A stretch of 64,000 nucleotides of DNA from Nocardioides ginsengisegetis (GCF_014138045.1 NZ_JACGXA010000001.1:3085001-3149000); one strand, 5' to 3'. Positions 25,572-35,097 are shown, counted from the first letter of the stretch. Notes: generated from the sequence alone by a model not told the origin. Made by a program: numbers and translations.

Positions 25572-26486
25572 GTGCGGATCGAACAGCTCGAGTACTTCGC
25601 CGCCGTGACCCAGCACGGGTCGCTGCGCCGCGCCAGCGAGCGCCTGCACATCTCGCAGCCCGCCCTGAGCGAGGCGGTCAGCAAGCTCGAGCGCGAGCTC
25701 GGCGTCACCCTGCTCGACCGCCGCCGTTCCGGTGCCCGGATCAGCCGCCAGGGCCGGCACCTGCTGCCGAACATGGTCGAGGTGCTCGAGGCCGTGGACC
25801 GGCTGCGCACCGCCGCCGGGGACCAGAGCGCCGGCAGCCGACTGGTCCGGGTCGGCACCGTCGACGCGGCCACCTCGACCCTGCTGGTGCCGGCCGTGCG
25901 CGGCTTCCAGGAGGCGCGCTCCGGGACCACCGTCGAGGTCCTCAACATGCAGCAGGGCGAGATCCACCAGGGCCTGGCGGAGGGCGCACTGGACCTCGGT
26001 CTGGTCAACGTGCTGGCCGGGGACGACCCGCCGGTCGGCCTGGTCGGCACCGACCTGGTGCACGGCCGCCCCGTCGTGGTGATGCCGGCCGACCACCCGC
26101 TGGCGGAGCAGGAGGCCGTCACGATCGACGACCTGCGCGCCGAGCGGTTCGTGGCGATGCGCGCCGGCTACGTCATGCACCGCTTCGCGCACCGGCTCTT
26201 CGGGCCGGAGATGCCCGGGACGACGTACTCCACCGACGGTGCGGAGATGGGCAAGGTGATGGTGGCCGAGGGGCTCGGCCTGACCGTGCTGCCCGACTAC
26301 AGCGTGCTCGGCGACCCGCTCCAGCGCGCCGGGATCATCACGCACCGCCCCATCGCCGGCGACCGGACCGCGGTCACGCTCGTGCTGCGCCAGCGACGGC
26401 TCGAGCACGTCCCGGCGCCGGTCCGCTCGATGGCGGCCGCCCTGGTCACCCGGGCGCGGGCCTACCGGGAGGCGCAGGCCGGCTGA
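25572..26486 (+). CDS. LysR-family transcriptional regulator of the sulfur operon
   Basis: A 304-aa LysR regulator. The N-terminal winged helix is MRIEQLEYFAAVTQHGSLRRAS with RLHISQPALSEAVSKLER; the C-terminal part is a substrate-binding fold beginning VRVGTVDAATSTLLVP. Start GTG 25572. It is divergent from the sulfur operon, as LysR regulators usually are from their targets, so it probably senses a sulfur metabolite. Whether it acts like CysB/Cbl or responds to a different effector cannot be read. Confidence 0.92.
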   Translation: MRIEQLEYFAAVTQHGSLRRASERLHISQPALSEAVSKLERELGVTLLDRRRSGARISRQGRHLLPNMVEVLEAVDRLRTAAGDQSAGSRLVRVGTVDAATSTLLVPAVRGFQEARSGTTVEVLNMQQGEIHQGLAEGALDLGLVNVLAGDDPPVGLVGTDLVHGRPVVVMPADHPLAEQEAVTIDDLRAERFVAMRAGYVMHRFAHRLFGPEMPGTTYSTDGAEMGKVMVAEGLGLTVLPDYSVLGDPLQRAGIITHRPIAGDRTAVTLVLRQRRLEHVPAPVRSMAAALVTRARAYREAQAG

Positions 26487-26528
26487 CCCTGCCGGGAACC
26501 GCGCGGTCGCGTGCTGCGTCCCAGACCC

Positions 26529-27545
26529 ATGACGACCACCGCTCCCCGCCGCCCGACGACCCGCCGCCGTGTCCCCTCCACGGCCGCCGCCCTCGTCCTG
26601 GGTCTCGGGCTCGCGCCCGCCCTGGCCGCGTGCTCGGCCGGCGGGAGCGGTGGCTCGGGCGACACCAGCGCGGCCGACGCCCCCGCCCCGGCGGCGGACG
26701 GGTCCGTGGCCGGTGGCGGGATGGTCGACTCCCTCGCCTCGGCCCGCGACATGGCCAGCTCCGAGAGCTACGCAGCAGCAAGGACCCCCGCGGGGAAGGC
26801 GGAGCAGCCGGCGCCGGACGGCACCGAGCAGGCGCTGATCTCGACCGGCACCGTGTCCCTGTCCTCCAAGGACGTGGCCGGCGCCCGCTTCGACGTGCAG
26901 AAGGTCGTGGACAAGTACGCCGGGGAGATCAGCGACGAGCAGACCGACACCGACGACGACGGGCACGTCGCCACGTCGCACCTGGTGATCCGGATCCCGT
27001 CCGCGGACTTCGAGAAGGCGATGGCCGACCTCAAGGGGGTCGCCGACCTGGAGTACGCCTCGGCCAAGAGCGAGGACGTCACGACCCAGGTGATCGACAC
27101 CCGCAGCCGGCTCAAGGTCCAGCGCGCCTCGATCGCCCGGATCACCACCCTGCTCGCCCGGGCGCAGAACCTCCGCGACATCGTGCTGATCGAGAGCCAG
27201 CTCTCGCGGCGCCAGGCGACGCTGGACTCGCTCGAGCGGCGGGCGGCCTACCTCGCCGACCAGACCAGCCAGTCCACGATCACCGTCGACATCGAGAAGG
27301 CGTCGGTCGCCGCCGCCCACAAGAAGCACGTGGACCACACCGGGTTCGTGCCCGGCCTCAAGGCCGGCTGGAGCGGCTTGACCGCCATCGCCGTGGCCGT
27401 CGCCACCGCGGCCGGCGCGGCGCTGCCGTTCACCGTCGTGCTGCTCCTGCTGGCGCTGCTCGCCTGGCCGGTGCTGCGCACGCTCCGGCGCCGGCACCCG
27501 GGCGACCCCGGCGGCCCCGACCTCGCCGTACCGACCGAGGGCTGA
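26529..27545 (+). CDS. DUF4349 lipoprotein
   Basis: A 338-aa cell-surface lipoprotein. The signal ends in the lipobox LAAC (APALAACSAGG), followed by a low-complexity Gly/Ser/Ala linker. The DUF4349 domain includes ISTGTVSLSSKDVAGARFDVQ and a coiled-coil-like RSRLKVQRASIARITTLLARAQN. One transmembrane helix near the C-terminus (LPFTVVLLLLALLAWPVL) is followed by a basic tail. Starts at ATG 26529 or GTG 26511. The role is not known; related proteins are often secreted anti-sigma-like or envelope proteins. Confidence 0.82.
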   Translation: MTTTAPRRPTTRRRVPSTAAALVLGLGLAPALAACSAGGSGGSGDTSAADAPAPAADGSVAGGGMVDSLASARDMASSESYAAARTPAGKAEQPAPDGTEQALISTGTVSLSSKDVAGARFDVQKVVDKYAGEISDEQTDTDDDGHVATSHLVIRIPSADFEKAMADLKGVADLEYASAKSEDVTTQVIDTRSRLKVQRASIARITTLLARAQNLRDIVLIESQLSRRQATLDSLERRAAYLADQTSQSTITVDIEKASVAAAHKKHVDHTGFVPGLKAGWSGLTAIAVAVATAAGAALPFTVVLLLLALLAWPVLRTLRRRHPGDPGGPDLAVPTEG

Positions 27546-27586
27546 TCCCTACCCCTCGCCGCCACCGACCTGCCACGCTGTCGGAC

Positions 27587-28396
27587 GTGCCCGACAGCAG
27601 CCGCCTCGCCGTCCTCATCGACGCCGACAACACCTCCGCCACCCACGCCTCCGCGATCCTCGAGGAGCTCGCGCGGTACGGCGTCCCGACGGTCAAGCGC
27701 GCCTACGGCGACTGGACGACCCAGGGGCTGGTGCGCTGGAAGGACGAGCTCCACCGCCACGCGATCCAGCCGGTCCAGCAGTTCGCCTACACGACCGGCA
27801 AGAACTCCACGGACTCCGCGCTGATCATCGACGCGATGGACCTGCTCTACACCGGCCACCTCGACGCCTTCGCGATCGTCTCCTCCGACAGCGACTTCAC
27901 CCGGCTGGCGACCCGGCTCCGCGAGGCCGGCAAGACCGTCTACGGCCTGGGCCGGCGGCGCACCCCCGGCTCGCTCGTGGCGGCGGTCGACCGCTTCATC
28001 TACCTCGAGGTGCTCGGCACCCAGACCGGCCAGCAGCCGCCGGCGGCGCACGACGACGAGACCAACGGCGACGAGCCGGGGGCTCCCCTGCCGCCGCTCG
28101 AGCCGCTGATCCGCGCGGCCATCGGCTCGACCTCGCAGGACGACGGCTGGACGTCGCTCTCGGCCGTCGGCAGCCACATCAGCAAGAACGACCCGTCGTT
28201 CGACTCCCGCAACTACGGCTTCCCGAAGCTGGTCGAGCTCGCCCGCGCGCAGAACTACGTCGACGTCGAGCAGGAGCCCGGCCACCCGGTGCGGATCCGG
28301 CTGCGGTCGGCCCGCCCGGCCAGGAAGACCACCAACCGGAGGGCGACCGCGAAGAAGACCGCGAAGAAGACCGCGGGGAAGCCTCAGACCGGGTAG
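27587..28396 (+). CDS. NYN-domain RNase-like protein with LOTUS (OST-HTH) domain
   Basis: A 269-aa protein. Residues 1-140 are a NYN/PIN-like nuclease domain: [11 protein letters not shown] with acidic residues, [16 protein letters not shown] and [19 protein letters not shown]. Residues about 165-240 form a LOTUS/OST-HTH RNA-binding domain ([25 protein letters not shown]). The C-terminus is a Lys/Ala-rich tail ([12 protein letters not shown]) likely to bind nucleic acid. Start GTG 27587. It overlaps hemE tail to tail by 13 bases. The RNA target is not known. Confidence 0.8.
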   Translation: MPDSSRLAVLIDADNTSATHASAILEELARYGVPTVKRAYGDWTTQGLVRWKDELHRHAIQPVQQFAYTTGKNSTDSALIIDAMDLLYTGHLDAFAIVSSDSDFTRLATRLREAGKTVYGLGRRRTPGSLVAAVDRFIYLEVLGTQTGQQPPAAHDDETNGDEPGAPLPPLEPLIRAAIGSTSQDDGWTSLSAVGSHISKNDPSFDSRNYGFPKLVELARAQNYVDVEQEPGHPVRIRLRSARPARKTTNRRATAKKTAKKTAGKPQTG

Positions 28397-29433
28397 GACT
28401 GCACGAACTCCGTCAGCCGCTTGAGCTGGTCGGGGTCGGTGCTGGGGATGACGCCGTGGCCGAGGTTGAAGATGTGGCCCTTCGCCGCACGGCCGGCCTC
28501 GATCACCTCGGCGGCGCGCGCGGTCATCACGTCGGTCGGCGCGAAGACCAGGGTCGGGTCGAGGTTGCCCTGGACGCCGCGGTCGCCGACCTGCGGGATC
28601 GCGGACGCCAGCGGGGTGCGCCAGTCGACGCCGACGACGTCGGCGCCGGCCTCGCCCATGAGCGTGAGCAGGTTGCTGGTGCCGACACCGAAGTGGATCC
28701 GCGGGACGCCGAGCTCGCCGGCCGCGGCCAGCACCCGCGCGGAGTGCGGCATCACGTGGGCGGCGTAGTCGGCGGGGGTGAGCGCTCCGGCCCACGAGTC
28801 GAAGAGCTGGACGGCGCTGGCGCCGGCCGCCACCTGCACGTCGAGGTAGGCCGCGGAGATGCCGGCGATCTTGCGCATCAGGGCGTCCCACACGTCGGGG
28901 GCGCCGAACATCATCGCCTTGGTCTTCGCGTGCTCCTTGGACGGACCGCCCTCGACGAGGTACGACGCCACGGTGAACGGCGCACCGGCGAAGCCGATCA
29001 GCGGGGTGCTGCCGAGCTCGCCGACCAGGCCCCGGACCGCCTGGCTGATGAACGGGACGTGCTCGGGGGTCAGGTCGGGGATGGCCTCGACGTCGGCGAG
29101 GGTCCGCACCGGCCGGGCCACGACCGGGCCGACCCCGGGCTTGATGTCCAGGTCGACGCCGACGGCCTTGAGCGGCAGCACGATGTCGGAGAAGAAGATG
29201 GCCGCGTCGACGCCGTAGCGGCGGACCGGCTGGAGGGTGATCTCGACGACGAGGCCGGGGTCCATGCAGGACTCCAGCATCCCGGTGCCCTCGCGGACCT
29301 TGAGGTACTCCGGCAGCGACCGGCCGGCCTGGCGCATGAACCACACCGGGGTGTGCGGCACCGGCTCGCCCCTGGCGGCCCGGAGGAAGGCGCTTCCGGA
29401 GAGGTCGGGACGGGTCGTTTCGGTGGCTGCCAC
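28384..29433 (-). CDS. hemE: Uroporphyrinogen decarboxylase
   Basis: Converts uroporphyrinogen III to coproporphyrinogen III, early in haem synthesis. 349 aa. It has [15 protein letters not shown] and the substrate-binding strands [17 protein letters not shown] sequence ([20 protein letters not shown]) plus [17 protein letters not shown], and the C-terminal [21 protein letters not shown] start at 29433. It is about 6.5 kb from hemG, with the sulfur operon between. Confidence 0.96.
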   Translation of the reverse strand: MAATETTRPDLSGSAFLRAARGEPVPHTPVWFMRQAGRSLPEYLKVREGTGMLESCMDPGLVVEITLQPVRRYGVDAAIFFSDIVLPLKAVGVDLDIKPGVGPVVARPVRTLADVEAIPDLTPEHVPFISQAVRGLVGELGSTPLIGFAGAPFTVASYLVEGGPSKEHAKTKAMMFGAPDVWDALMRKIAGISAAYLDVQVAAGASAVQLFDSWAGALTPADYAAHVMPHSARVLAAAGELGVPRIHFGVGTSNLLTLMGEAGADVVGVDWRTPLASAIPQVGDRGVQGNLDPTLVFAPTDVMTARAAEVIEAGRAAKGHIFNLGHGVIPSTDPDQLKRLTEFVQSYPV

Positions 29434-29503
29434 GAGGCGAATCCTCGCAGGTCAAGCGGCGTGTTCGCACATCGGTCGGGTGGCACGGGCCTACTGTGAG
29501 CGC

Positions 29504-30142
29504 ATGGTCGTCCGTCAGGAGACGCACCCCGGAACGGGTGCGGGCGCGAGCCCCCCGGAGTTCCGGGAGGCCGTGGCCAGCATGCATGCTGCCCGGCTGC
29601 GCCCCGAGGTCTTCTGCGAGGAGATGCCGGCGCCCCAGCGGATCGCGCCCTTCGCCTCCGCGCTGTCGGCCGACGTGACCGTCGACGAGACCGACGTCGG
29701 CACCGGCCGGATCATCCTGCTGCACGACCCCTCGGGCAACGACGCGTGGGAGGGCACCTTCCGCTGCGTGGCCTACGCCCGCGCCGAGATCGAGCTGGAC
29801 CTGATCACCGACCCGATGCTGGCCAGCGTCGGCTGGTCGTGGCTGACCGAGGCGCTGGAGGCCCACGCGGCGACGTACCTCGCCGCGTCGGGCACCGTCA
29901 CCCGGGTGGCCACCGAGAGCTTCGGCGGCATGGCCGACGAGGGCGGCACCGCCCAGATCGAGATCCGCGCCTCCTGGACCCCCGTCGTGCCGCTCACCGC
30001 CGAGCCCGGCACCCCGCTCGACCTGGCCCCGCACGTCGAGGCGTGGGGCGAGCTGCTGTGCACTGCCGTCGGGCTCCCGCCGGTCCCCGAGGGTGTTGCG
30101 GTGATGCCGAGCCGCCGCGGCCAGCGGGGCTCGGTACGCTGA
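29504..30142 (+). CDS. DUF3000 protein
   Basis: A 212-aa protein of the actinobacterial DUF3000 family: FREAVASMHAARLRPEVFCEEMPAPQRIAPFA is the typical opening and TESFGGMADEGGTAQIEIRASW a conserved core. It commonly sits between hemE and RNase D in actinobacteria, as here, and may be co-transcribed with rnd, 3 bases downstream. No function is established. The start ATG 29504 is chosen over upstream in-frame codons because MVVRQ begins the conserved part. Confidence 0.85.
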   Translation: MVVRQETHPGTGAGASPPEFREAVASMHAARLRPEVFCEEMPAPQRIAPFASALSADVTVDETDVGTGRIILLHDPSGNDAWEGTFRCVAYARAEIELDLITDPMLASVGWSWLTEALEAHAATYLAASGTVTRVATESFGGMADEGGTAQIEIRASWTPVVPLTAEPGTPLDLAPHVEAWGELLCTAVGLPPVPEGVAVMPSRRGQRGSVR

Positions 30143-30145
30143 TCC

Positions 30146-31510
30146 ATGCCCTCCACACCCGACGCCGACGAATCCGTGGAGACCGAGGCGACCGCCGACG
30201 AGGCCCGCGAGGCCCCGGAGCCGCCCAAGCCCCTCCTCACCCTGCGTGACGGACTCGGTCCCGTCGTGGAGACCGAGTCCGCGCTGCGCGAGGTCTGCGC
30301 GGCGATCAAGGCCGGCACCGGCCCGGTCGCCGTGGACGCCGAGCGGGCCTCGGGCTACCGCTACTCCTCCCGCGCCTACCTGATCCAGCTGCGGCGCGAG
30401 GGCTCCGGCAGCCACCTGGTCGACCCGATCGCCTTCGACGACCTCGCCCCGCTCCAGGAGGCGATCGGCGACGCCGAGTGGATCCTCCACGCGGCGACCC
30501 AGGACCTCCCGTGCCTCAACGAGGTCGGCCTCACTCCGACCGCGCTCTTCGACACCGAGCTGGCGGGCCGCCTGCTGGGCTACCCCCGGGTGGGCCTGGC
30601 CACGCTGGTCGAGACGCTGCTCGGCTTCCGGCTCGCCAAGGAGCACTCCGCGGTCGACTGGTCGACCCGTCCGCTGCCCGAGCCCTGGCTCGAGTACGCC
30701 GCCCTCGACGTGGAGGTCCTCGTCGAGCTGCGCGACAAGCTCGCGGCCGAGCTGGTCGCGGCCGGCAAGGACGAGTGGGCGCGCCAGGAGTTCGACAACC
30801 TGCGCACCTTCGAGCAGGCCCCGCGCGTGGACGCCTGGCGGCGCACCTCGGGGCTGCACCGGGTCCGCGGCCGGCGCCACCTCGGCGCGGTCAAGGCGCT
30901 GTGGGAGACCCGCGACGAGATCGCCGAGCAGCGCGACGTGACGCCCGGCCGGATCATCCCCGACGCCGCCATCATCGCCGCCGCCACCGCGATGCCCAGT
31001 GAGCGCGGCGCCTTGCTGGCCACCAAGGGCTTCCACGGCCGCGGCGCCGAGCGCTACTCCACCCGCTGGATCGCCGCGCTGCGCGACGTGGCCGCGATGG
31101 ACGAGTCCGACCTCCCGACCCGCGCCCCCCGCGGCGACGGGCCGCCGCTCCCCCGCGCCTGGGCCGAGAAGGACCCCGTCGCCGCCCGGCGCCTCGCGAT
31201 CGCCCGCGAGGCGATGGCCGCGCTGGCCGAGCAGCACGGCATGCCGGTCGAGAACGTCCTCACCCCCGACTACCTCCGCCGGACCCTGTGGACCCCGCCG
31301 CACACGCGTGAGCCCGGGACGCTCCTCGACGAGGTCGCCGGGCAGCTCGCGGCGTACGGCGCCCGCAGCTGGCAGATCGCGCTGACCTCGCCGCTGCTGA
31401 CCCAGGCGATCCTGGACGCCGACGCCGAGGCGGCCGCGAGGGCCGAGACGTCGGCACCGGCGGCGGCCGACAACGACGACGACGACGACGAGCAGGCCGC
31501 CGAGGCCTGA
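30146..31510 (+). CDS. rnd: Ribonuclease D
   Basis: 3'-5' exoribonuclease that trims tRNA and other RNA. 454 aa. The DEDDy exonuclease domain has DAERAS (DxE), the second Asp in HAATQDLPCL and the Tyr-Asp pair in WLEYAALDVEVL. An HRDC domain follows around residues 230-310 (WETRDEIAEQRDVTPGRIIPDA). The C-terminus ends in an acidic DNDDDDDE stretch. It lies 3 bases after DUF3000, the standard actinobacterial pair. Confidence 0.93.
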   Translation: MPSTPDADESVETEATADEAREAPEPPKPLLTLRDGLGPVVETESALREVCAAIKAGTGPVAVDAERASGYRYSSRAYLIQLRREGSGSHLVDPIAFDDLAPLQEAIGDAEWILHAATQDLPCLNEVGLTPTALFDTELAGRLLGYPRVGLATLVETLLGFRLAKEHSAVDWSTRPLPEPWLEYAALDVEVLVELRDKLAAELVAAGKDEWARQEFDNLRTFEQAPRVDAWRRTSGLHRVRGRRHLGAVKALWETRDEIAEQRDVTPGRIIPDAAIIAAATAMPSERGALLATKGFHGRGAERYSTRWIAALRDVAAMDESDLPTRAPRGDGPPLPRAWAEKDPVAARRLAIAREAMAALAEQHGMPVENVLTPDYLRRTLWTPPHTREPGTLLDEVAGQLAAYGARSWQIALTSPLLTQAILDADAEAAARAETSAPAAADNDDDDDEQAAEA

Positions 31511-31516
31511 GCGGCC

Positions 31517-32872
31517 TCAGCCCGAGGGCGTCGCGCTCGGCGAGGCGCTCTCGGGGTCGAGCACCGTCCTGGACTCCGCGTCGACCTCCTCGCTCAGGCC
31601 CAGGAGGTCGTCGAGGACCGGGATGTTGAGCATCTCCTGCAGGGTGCCGCTGACGGCGCGCTCCAGGTCGGAGTAGGAGTCGAGCAGCGGCGGGACCTGC
31701 ATGGAGCGCACGGCGGTGTTGAAGACGTTGCTGTGCGCGGGGAGCCGGCCCGGCTGGAGGAAGACGTCGGACAGGGCGACGTCGAGGTTGGCCGGGGCGA
31801 GGTAGCCCGCATGGGTCACCCGGCCCACGGACTGCGCGGACAGGGCGTGGACGAGGAAGTCCGCGGCCTCGGGGGTGGAGGCCGCGTCCTTGGAGATGCA
31901 CAGACCGGTGATGTCGCCGATGGTCGCCGAGCTGTCGAGGACGGGCATCGGCATCACGTCGAACTCGAGGCCCTGCACCTGACGCAGCTCGGGGACGAGC
32001 GAGCGGAAGCCCTCGATCATCCCGAGCTTGCCGCGCTCGAACCACTTCAGCGGCGTGGCTCGCTCGACCTCGTCCTGGCTGAGGGTGAGGTGAGGGTCGC
32101 GGAGGAGCTCCAGTGTCCGCTCCAGTGCGGCCTGGGTGTCGCCGTCGGAGAACGCCAGCGAGGTCGGCTGGTTGTCGTCGTCGAAGAGCTTGCCGCCGCC
32201 GCTGTAGATGAAGGGTGCGAGGCCGCGCAGGGTCGGGTCGACGTACAGGCCGTGGGTGCCCTTGCGGGGGCGGGTGGCGAACTCGGCGGCCGCCGCGAAC
32301 TGCTCGAAGGTCCACTTGGTGGCGCCGTGGCTGATGTCGGGGGCATCGAGGCCGCGCGCGATCATGGTGTCGAAGTCGATGAGCTCCTTGTTGTAGAAGA
32401 TCACCATCGGCGAGACCCCGTAGGGCATGCACTGCAGACGGTTGTCGGAGCTGAAGGCCTGCAGCGCCTCGCGGGAGTAGCCGTCGCCGAAGTCCACGCC
32501 GCGCTCGTCGAGCATCGCGTCGACGGGCTGGGTCAGGCCCTGCTCCTGCAGCCAGGCGAGGTCGCCGCGGGAGACCATGAAGACGTCGGGGACGTCGTCG
32601 CCGCTGCGGATCGCGCGGATCAGGCCGTCGTGGTCGGGCCACGAGCGGACCTCGACCTTGCTGTCCTGCGAGAGCGAGTTGTAGTTGTCCGCGACCCCCT
32701 GGAAGGCCGAGATCTCGTCGGCGGGGCCGTAGACCCCGAACTCCAGGGGCGTCCTGGGCGTCGCGCTGGTCGGGAGGGGCGCGGGCTGCTGGGTGCCCGA
32801 GTCGCAGCCGGCGAGGGCCAGGCTGGCGGCGAGGGCCAGGGCCAGGGCCAGGACGGGACCGCGCACGCGCAC
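31517..32872 (-). CDS. ABC-type extracellular solute-binding lipoprotein
   Basis: A 451-aa type-1 solute-binding protein, by fold probably sugar- or related-solute specific. Lipoprotein signal MRVRGPVLALALALAASLALAGC with lipobox LAGC. The body has the family elements LEFGVYGPADEISAFQGV, VPDVFMVSRGDLAWLQEQG and PYGVSPMVIFYNKELI. GTG 32872 is chosen because AAAGGGG lies 6 bases upstream; GTG 32878 is also possible. No permease or ATPase gene is adjacent, so its partners are elsewhere or it has another role. Confidence 0.85.
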   Translation of the reverse strand: MRVRGPVLALALALAASLALAGCDSGTQQPAPLPTSATPRTPLEFGVYGPADEISAFQGVADNYNSLSQDSKVEVRSWPDHDGLIRAIRSGDDVPDVFMVSRGDLAWLQEQGLTQPVDAMLDERGVDFGDGYSREALQAFSSDNRLQCMPYGVSPMVIFYNKELIDFDTMIARGLDAPDISHGATKWTFEQFAAAAEFATRPRKGTHGLYVDPTLRGLAPFIYSGGGKLFDDDNQPTSLAFSDGDTQAALERTLELLRDPHLTLSQDEVERATPLKWFERGKLGMIEGFRSLVPELRQVQGLEFDVMPMPVLDSSATIGDITGLCISKDAASTPEAADFLVHALSAQSVGRVTHAGYLAPANLDVALSDVFLQPGRLPAHSNVFNTAVRSMQVPPLLDSYSDLERAVSGTLQEMLNIPVLDDLLGLSEEVDAESRTVLDPESASPSATPSG

Positions 32873-32996
32873 CAGCACCCCTTTCGATGGACGACGTCGG
32901 GCCCGGAAGGACGTGCCCGGGGCCGTGCCCACCCTATCGACTGGGCGGGCACTCCTTGCGCGCGTCGAGCCGTGAACGACGACCGTGATCTTTACC

Positions 32997-33791
32997 ATGA
33001 ACGCTGTGCCACGCGTCCTTCCCCACGCAGTCCCCGTCGCGCTGACCGCCCTCGTCCTCCTGCTGGGCGGCTGCGGCTCCGACGACCCCACGACCTCGGC
33101 CGATCATGCGATCGGCGCCCAGCGCCACCACCGCGCCCAGCCGGCCACGCCCCAGCCCAGCGAGCCACCGGCTCAGGGCACCGGCGGCGGCAAGGGCGGC
33201 GTGAGCAGGCCCCGGCACCAGGACGGCGGCAAGGTCGCCTCGCTGTTCAGCCCCGGCGACCCGCGCCCCACGACCCTCGGGGCGCACCTGCTGACCGTCC
33301 GCGCCATGCCCGTGGTCAGCAAGGACTCGTGGCGGATCGTCCGCAACGGCGGCGAGGACGAGCGCGCCGTCGGCGCCTGCCAGAAGACGTCGCTGGAGAC
33401 GATCGGCGCGGTCAGCGCCGTGCGCCGCGACTACGACGGCGGTGGCACCCTGCGCGCCACCCAGGTCGTGGCCCGCTTCGCCGACAAGGTCTCCGCCGCC
33501 CGCGCCCACGGCGTGCTGACGGCGTGGCGCAACGACTGCGAGCAGCGCCTGGACTTCCCGACCACCAAGATCGGCCCGATCGTCCGGGTCGCCACCCACC
33601 GTGGCCTCGGCGAGGCCTACCGGTCGGCGTTCGGCCCCAAGTCCGGCCGCGGCCTGGCCAGCGGCTTCGGCATGGTGTGGAAGGGGCGGTTCCTCTCGAT
33701 CATCGAGATCGCGGCGGACTCCACGACCTACCCCGCCGACTGGGACCCGGCCCGCGCCGCGGTCCGCCGGATCTCACGCACCTTCGCCTGA
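32997..33791 (+). CDS. Putative lipoprotein (PknH-like sensor domain)
   Basis: A 264-aa secreted protein with signal MNAVPRVLPHAVPVALTALV and lipobox LGGC. A low-complexity Gln/Pro/Gly linker precedes a domain with CQKTSLETIGAVSAVRRDY, RNDCEQRL (two cysteines that could pair) and GMVWKGRFLSIIEIAAD, resembling the PknH-type extracellular sensor fold. Start ATG 32997. It converges on the aldo/keto reductase gene. Function unknown. Confidence 0.65.
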   Translation: MNAVPRVLPHAVPVALTALVLLLGGCGSDDPTTSADHAIGAQRHHRAQPATPQPSEPPAQGTGGGKGGVSRPRHQDGGKVASLFSPGDPRPTTLGAHLLTVRAMPVVSKDSWRIVRNGGEDERAVGACQKTSLETIGAVSAVRRDYDGGGTLRATQVVARFADKVSAARAHGVLTAWRNDCEQRLDFPTTKIGPIVRVATHRGLGEAYRSAFGPKSGRGLASGFGMVWKGRFLSIIEIAADSTTYPADWDPARAAVRRISRTFA

Positions 33792-34658
33792 CGCGTCGAG
33801 GCGGGCCAGCTCCTCGGGCGTCAGCCGGAGGTGCACGGCGCCCGCCGAGTCCTGGATCGAGGCCGGCCGGCTGGCACCCGGGATCGGCACCACGTGGTCG
33901 CCCTGGGCCAGGATCCAGGCGATGCAGACCTGCTGCGGGCTGACGCCGTGGGCGCGGGCGACCTCCTGGAAGGCCGCGTGGGTCGACCCGAGGCCGGCCG
34001 CGTCCTGCATGCCGCCCAGCGGGCTCCACGGCAGGAACGCCAGCCCGAGCCGGGCGCACAGCTCGAGCTCGGGCAGGCTGGTGCGGAAGGCCGGGCTGAA
34101 CTCGTTCTGCACGCTGACCAGCGCGTCGCCCAGCACGGCGTGCGCCTCGGCGATCTGGCCGGGGTCGGCGTTGGAGATGCCGACCGCGCGGACCAGCCCG
34201 GCGTCGTACAGCTCCTTCATCGCGCCCATCGTCTCGGCGTAGGGAACGGCCGGGTCGGGGCGGTGGTGCTGGTAGAGGTCGATCGCGTCGACGCCCAGGC
34301 GGCGCAACGAGCCCTCCACGGCCTGACGCAGCCAGGCCGGGCGGCCGTCGATCGGCCAGTCGGCGCCGTCGGGGCGGATGCCGCCCTTCGTCGCGACCAC
34401 GACCTCCTCGGAGCGGCCGCGGAGCGCCTCCGCGATGACCTCCTCGTTGTGGCCCAGGCCCTCGTCGGTCGGGTGGTCGTCGGGCCCGTAGCAGTCGGCG
34501 GTGTCGATGAGGGTCACCCCGAGGTCGAGCGCGGCGTGCACCGTGGCGATCGCGCGCTCGCGGTCGGGGAGGCTGCCGTCCCGGCCGGGCCGGGACAGCG
34601 GCATCCCGCCGAGCCCGATCGCGCTGACGGTGCGGTTGCCGAGGCGTCGAGTGATCAC
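33774..34658 (-). CDS. Aldo/keto reductase
   Basis: A 294-aa NADPH-dependent oxidoreductase with a TIM barrel. The catalytic tetrad can be seen: Asp and Tyr in LIDTADCYG, Lys in VATKGG and His in LYQHHRPD. The C-terminal NADPH site is VPIPGASRPASI. Substrate unknown. Its 3' end overlaps the convergent lipoprotein gene by 18 bases. Confidence 0.9.
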   Translation of the reverse strand: MITRRLGNRTVSAIGLGGMPLSRPGRDGSLPDRERAIATVHAALDLGVTLIDTADCYGPDDHPTDEGLGHNEEVIAEALRGRSEEVVVATKGGIRPDGADWPIDGRPAWLRQAVEGSLRRLGVDAIDLYQHHRPDPAVPYAETMGAMKELYDAGLVRAVGISNADPGQIAEAHAVLGDALVSVQNEFSPAFRTSLPELELCARLGLAFLPWSPLGGMQDAAGLGSTHAAFQEVARAHGVSPQQVCIAWILAQGDHVVPIPGASRPASIQDSAGAVHLRLTPEELARLDASGEGA

Positions 34659-34674
34659 CCGACGACCGTAGCGG

Positions 34675-35097
34675 TCAGGGCAACGCGTGCAGGCGGCGCG
34701 CCTCGACGACGACGCGCTCGAAGACCGCCCTGTCCAGGGCCGCGCCCTCGCGCCGGATGCCGGCGTGGTCGAGCACGATGAGGCGGTCGAGGCGGACCTC
34801 GCTGGGGCGGCGCTCGCGGTCCCACGCGCCGGTGCCGACGTCCATCCACTCCCGGCCCCACCTGGCCTCGTCCGCGGCGTCGCGGTCGTGGTCCTTGCTG
34901 GTCAGCATCAGGCCCAGCCACTGCCGTCCGCGGCGCCCGACCAGCAGCACCGGCCGGTCCTTGCCGCGGCTCGCGTCCTCCTCGTAGGGCACCCAGGCCC
35001 ACACGACCTCGCCCGGGTCGGGGCGGCCGTCGGCCCGGGGCGCGTAGGCGACGGCGTCGCGGCGGCGACGGGTGAGCCGGCGGAGAAGTGATCGCAC
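34675..35097 (-). CDS. PemK/MazF-like protein
   Basis: A 140-aa protein whose central part (GEVVWAWVPYEEDASRGKDRPVLLVGRR) matches the PemK/MazF fold, followed by SEVRLDRLIVLDHAGIRRE. The basic N-terminus (RSLLRRLTRRRRD) is extra. Toxins of this family are ribosome-independent RNases, but no antitoxin gene is adjacent, so toxin activity is uncertain. GTG 35097 is chosen; the frame is open further upstream. A structured region (35098-35285) precedes it. Confidence 0.72.
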   Translation of the reverse strand: MRSLLRRLTRRRRDAVAYAPRADGRPDPGEVVWAWVPYEEDASRGKDRPVLLVGRRGRQWLGLMLTSKDHDRDAADEARWGREWMDVGTGAWDRERRPSEVRLDRLIVLDHAGIRREGAALDRAVFERVVVEARRLHALP

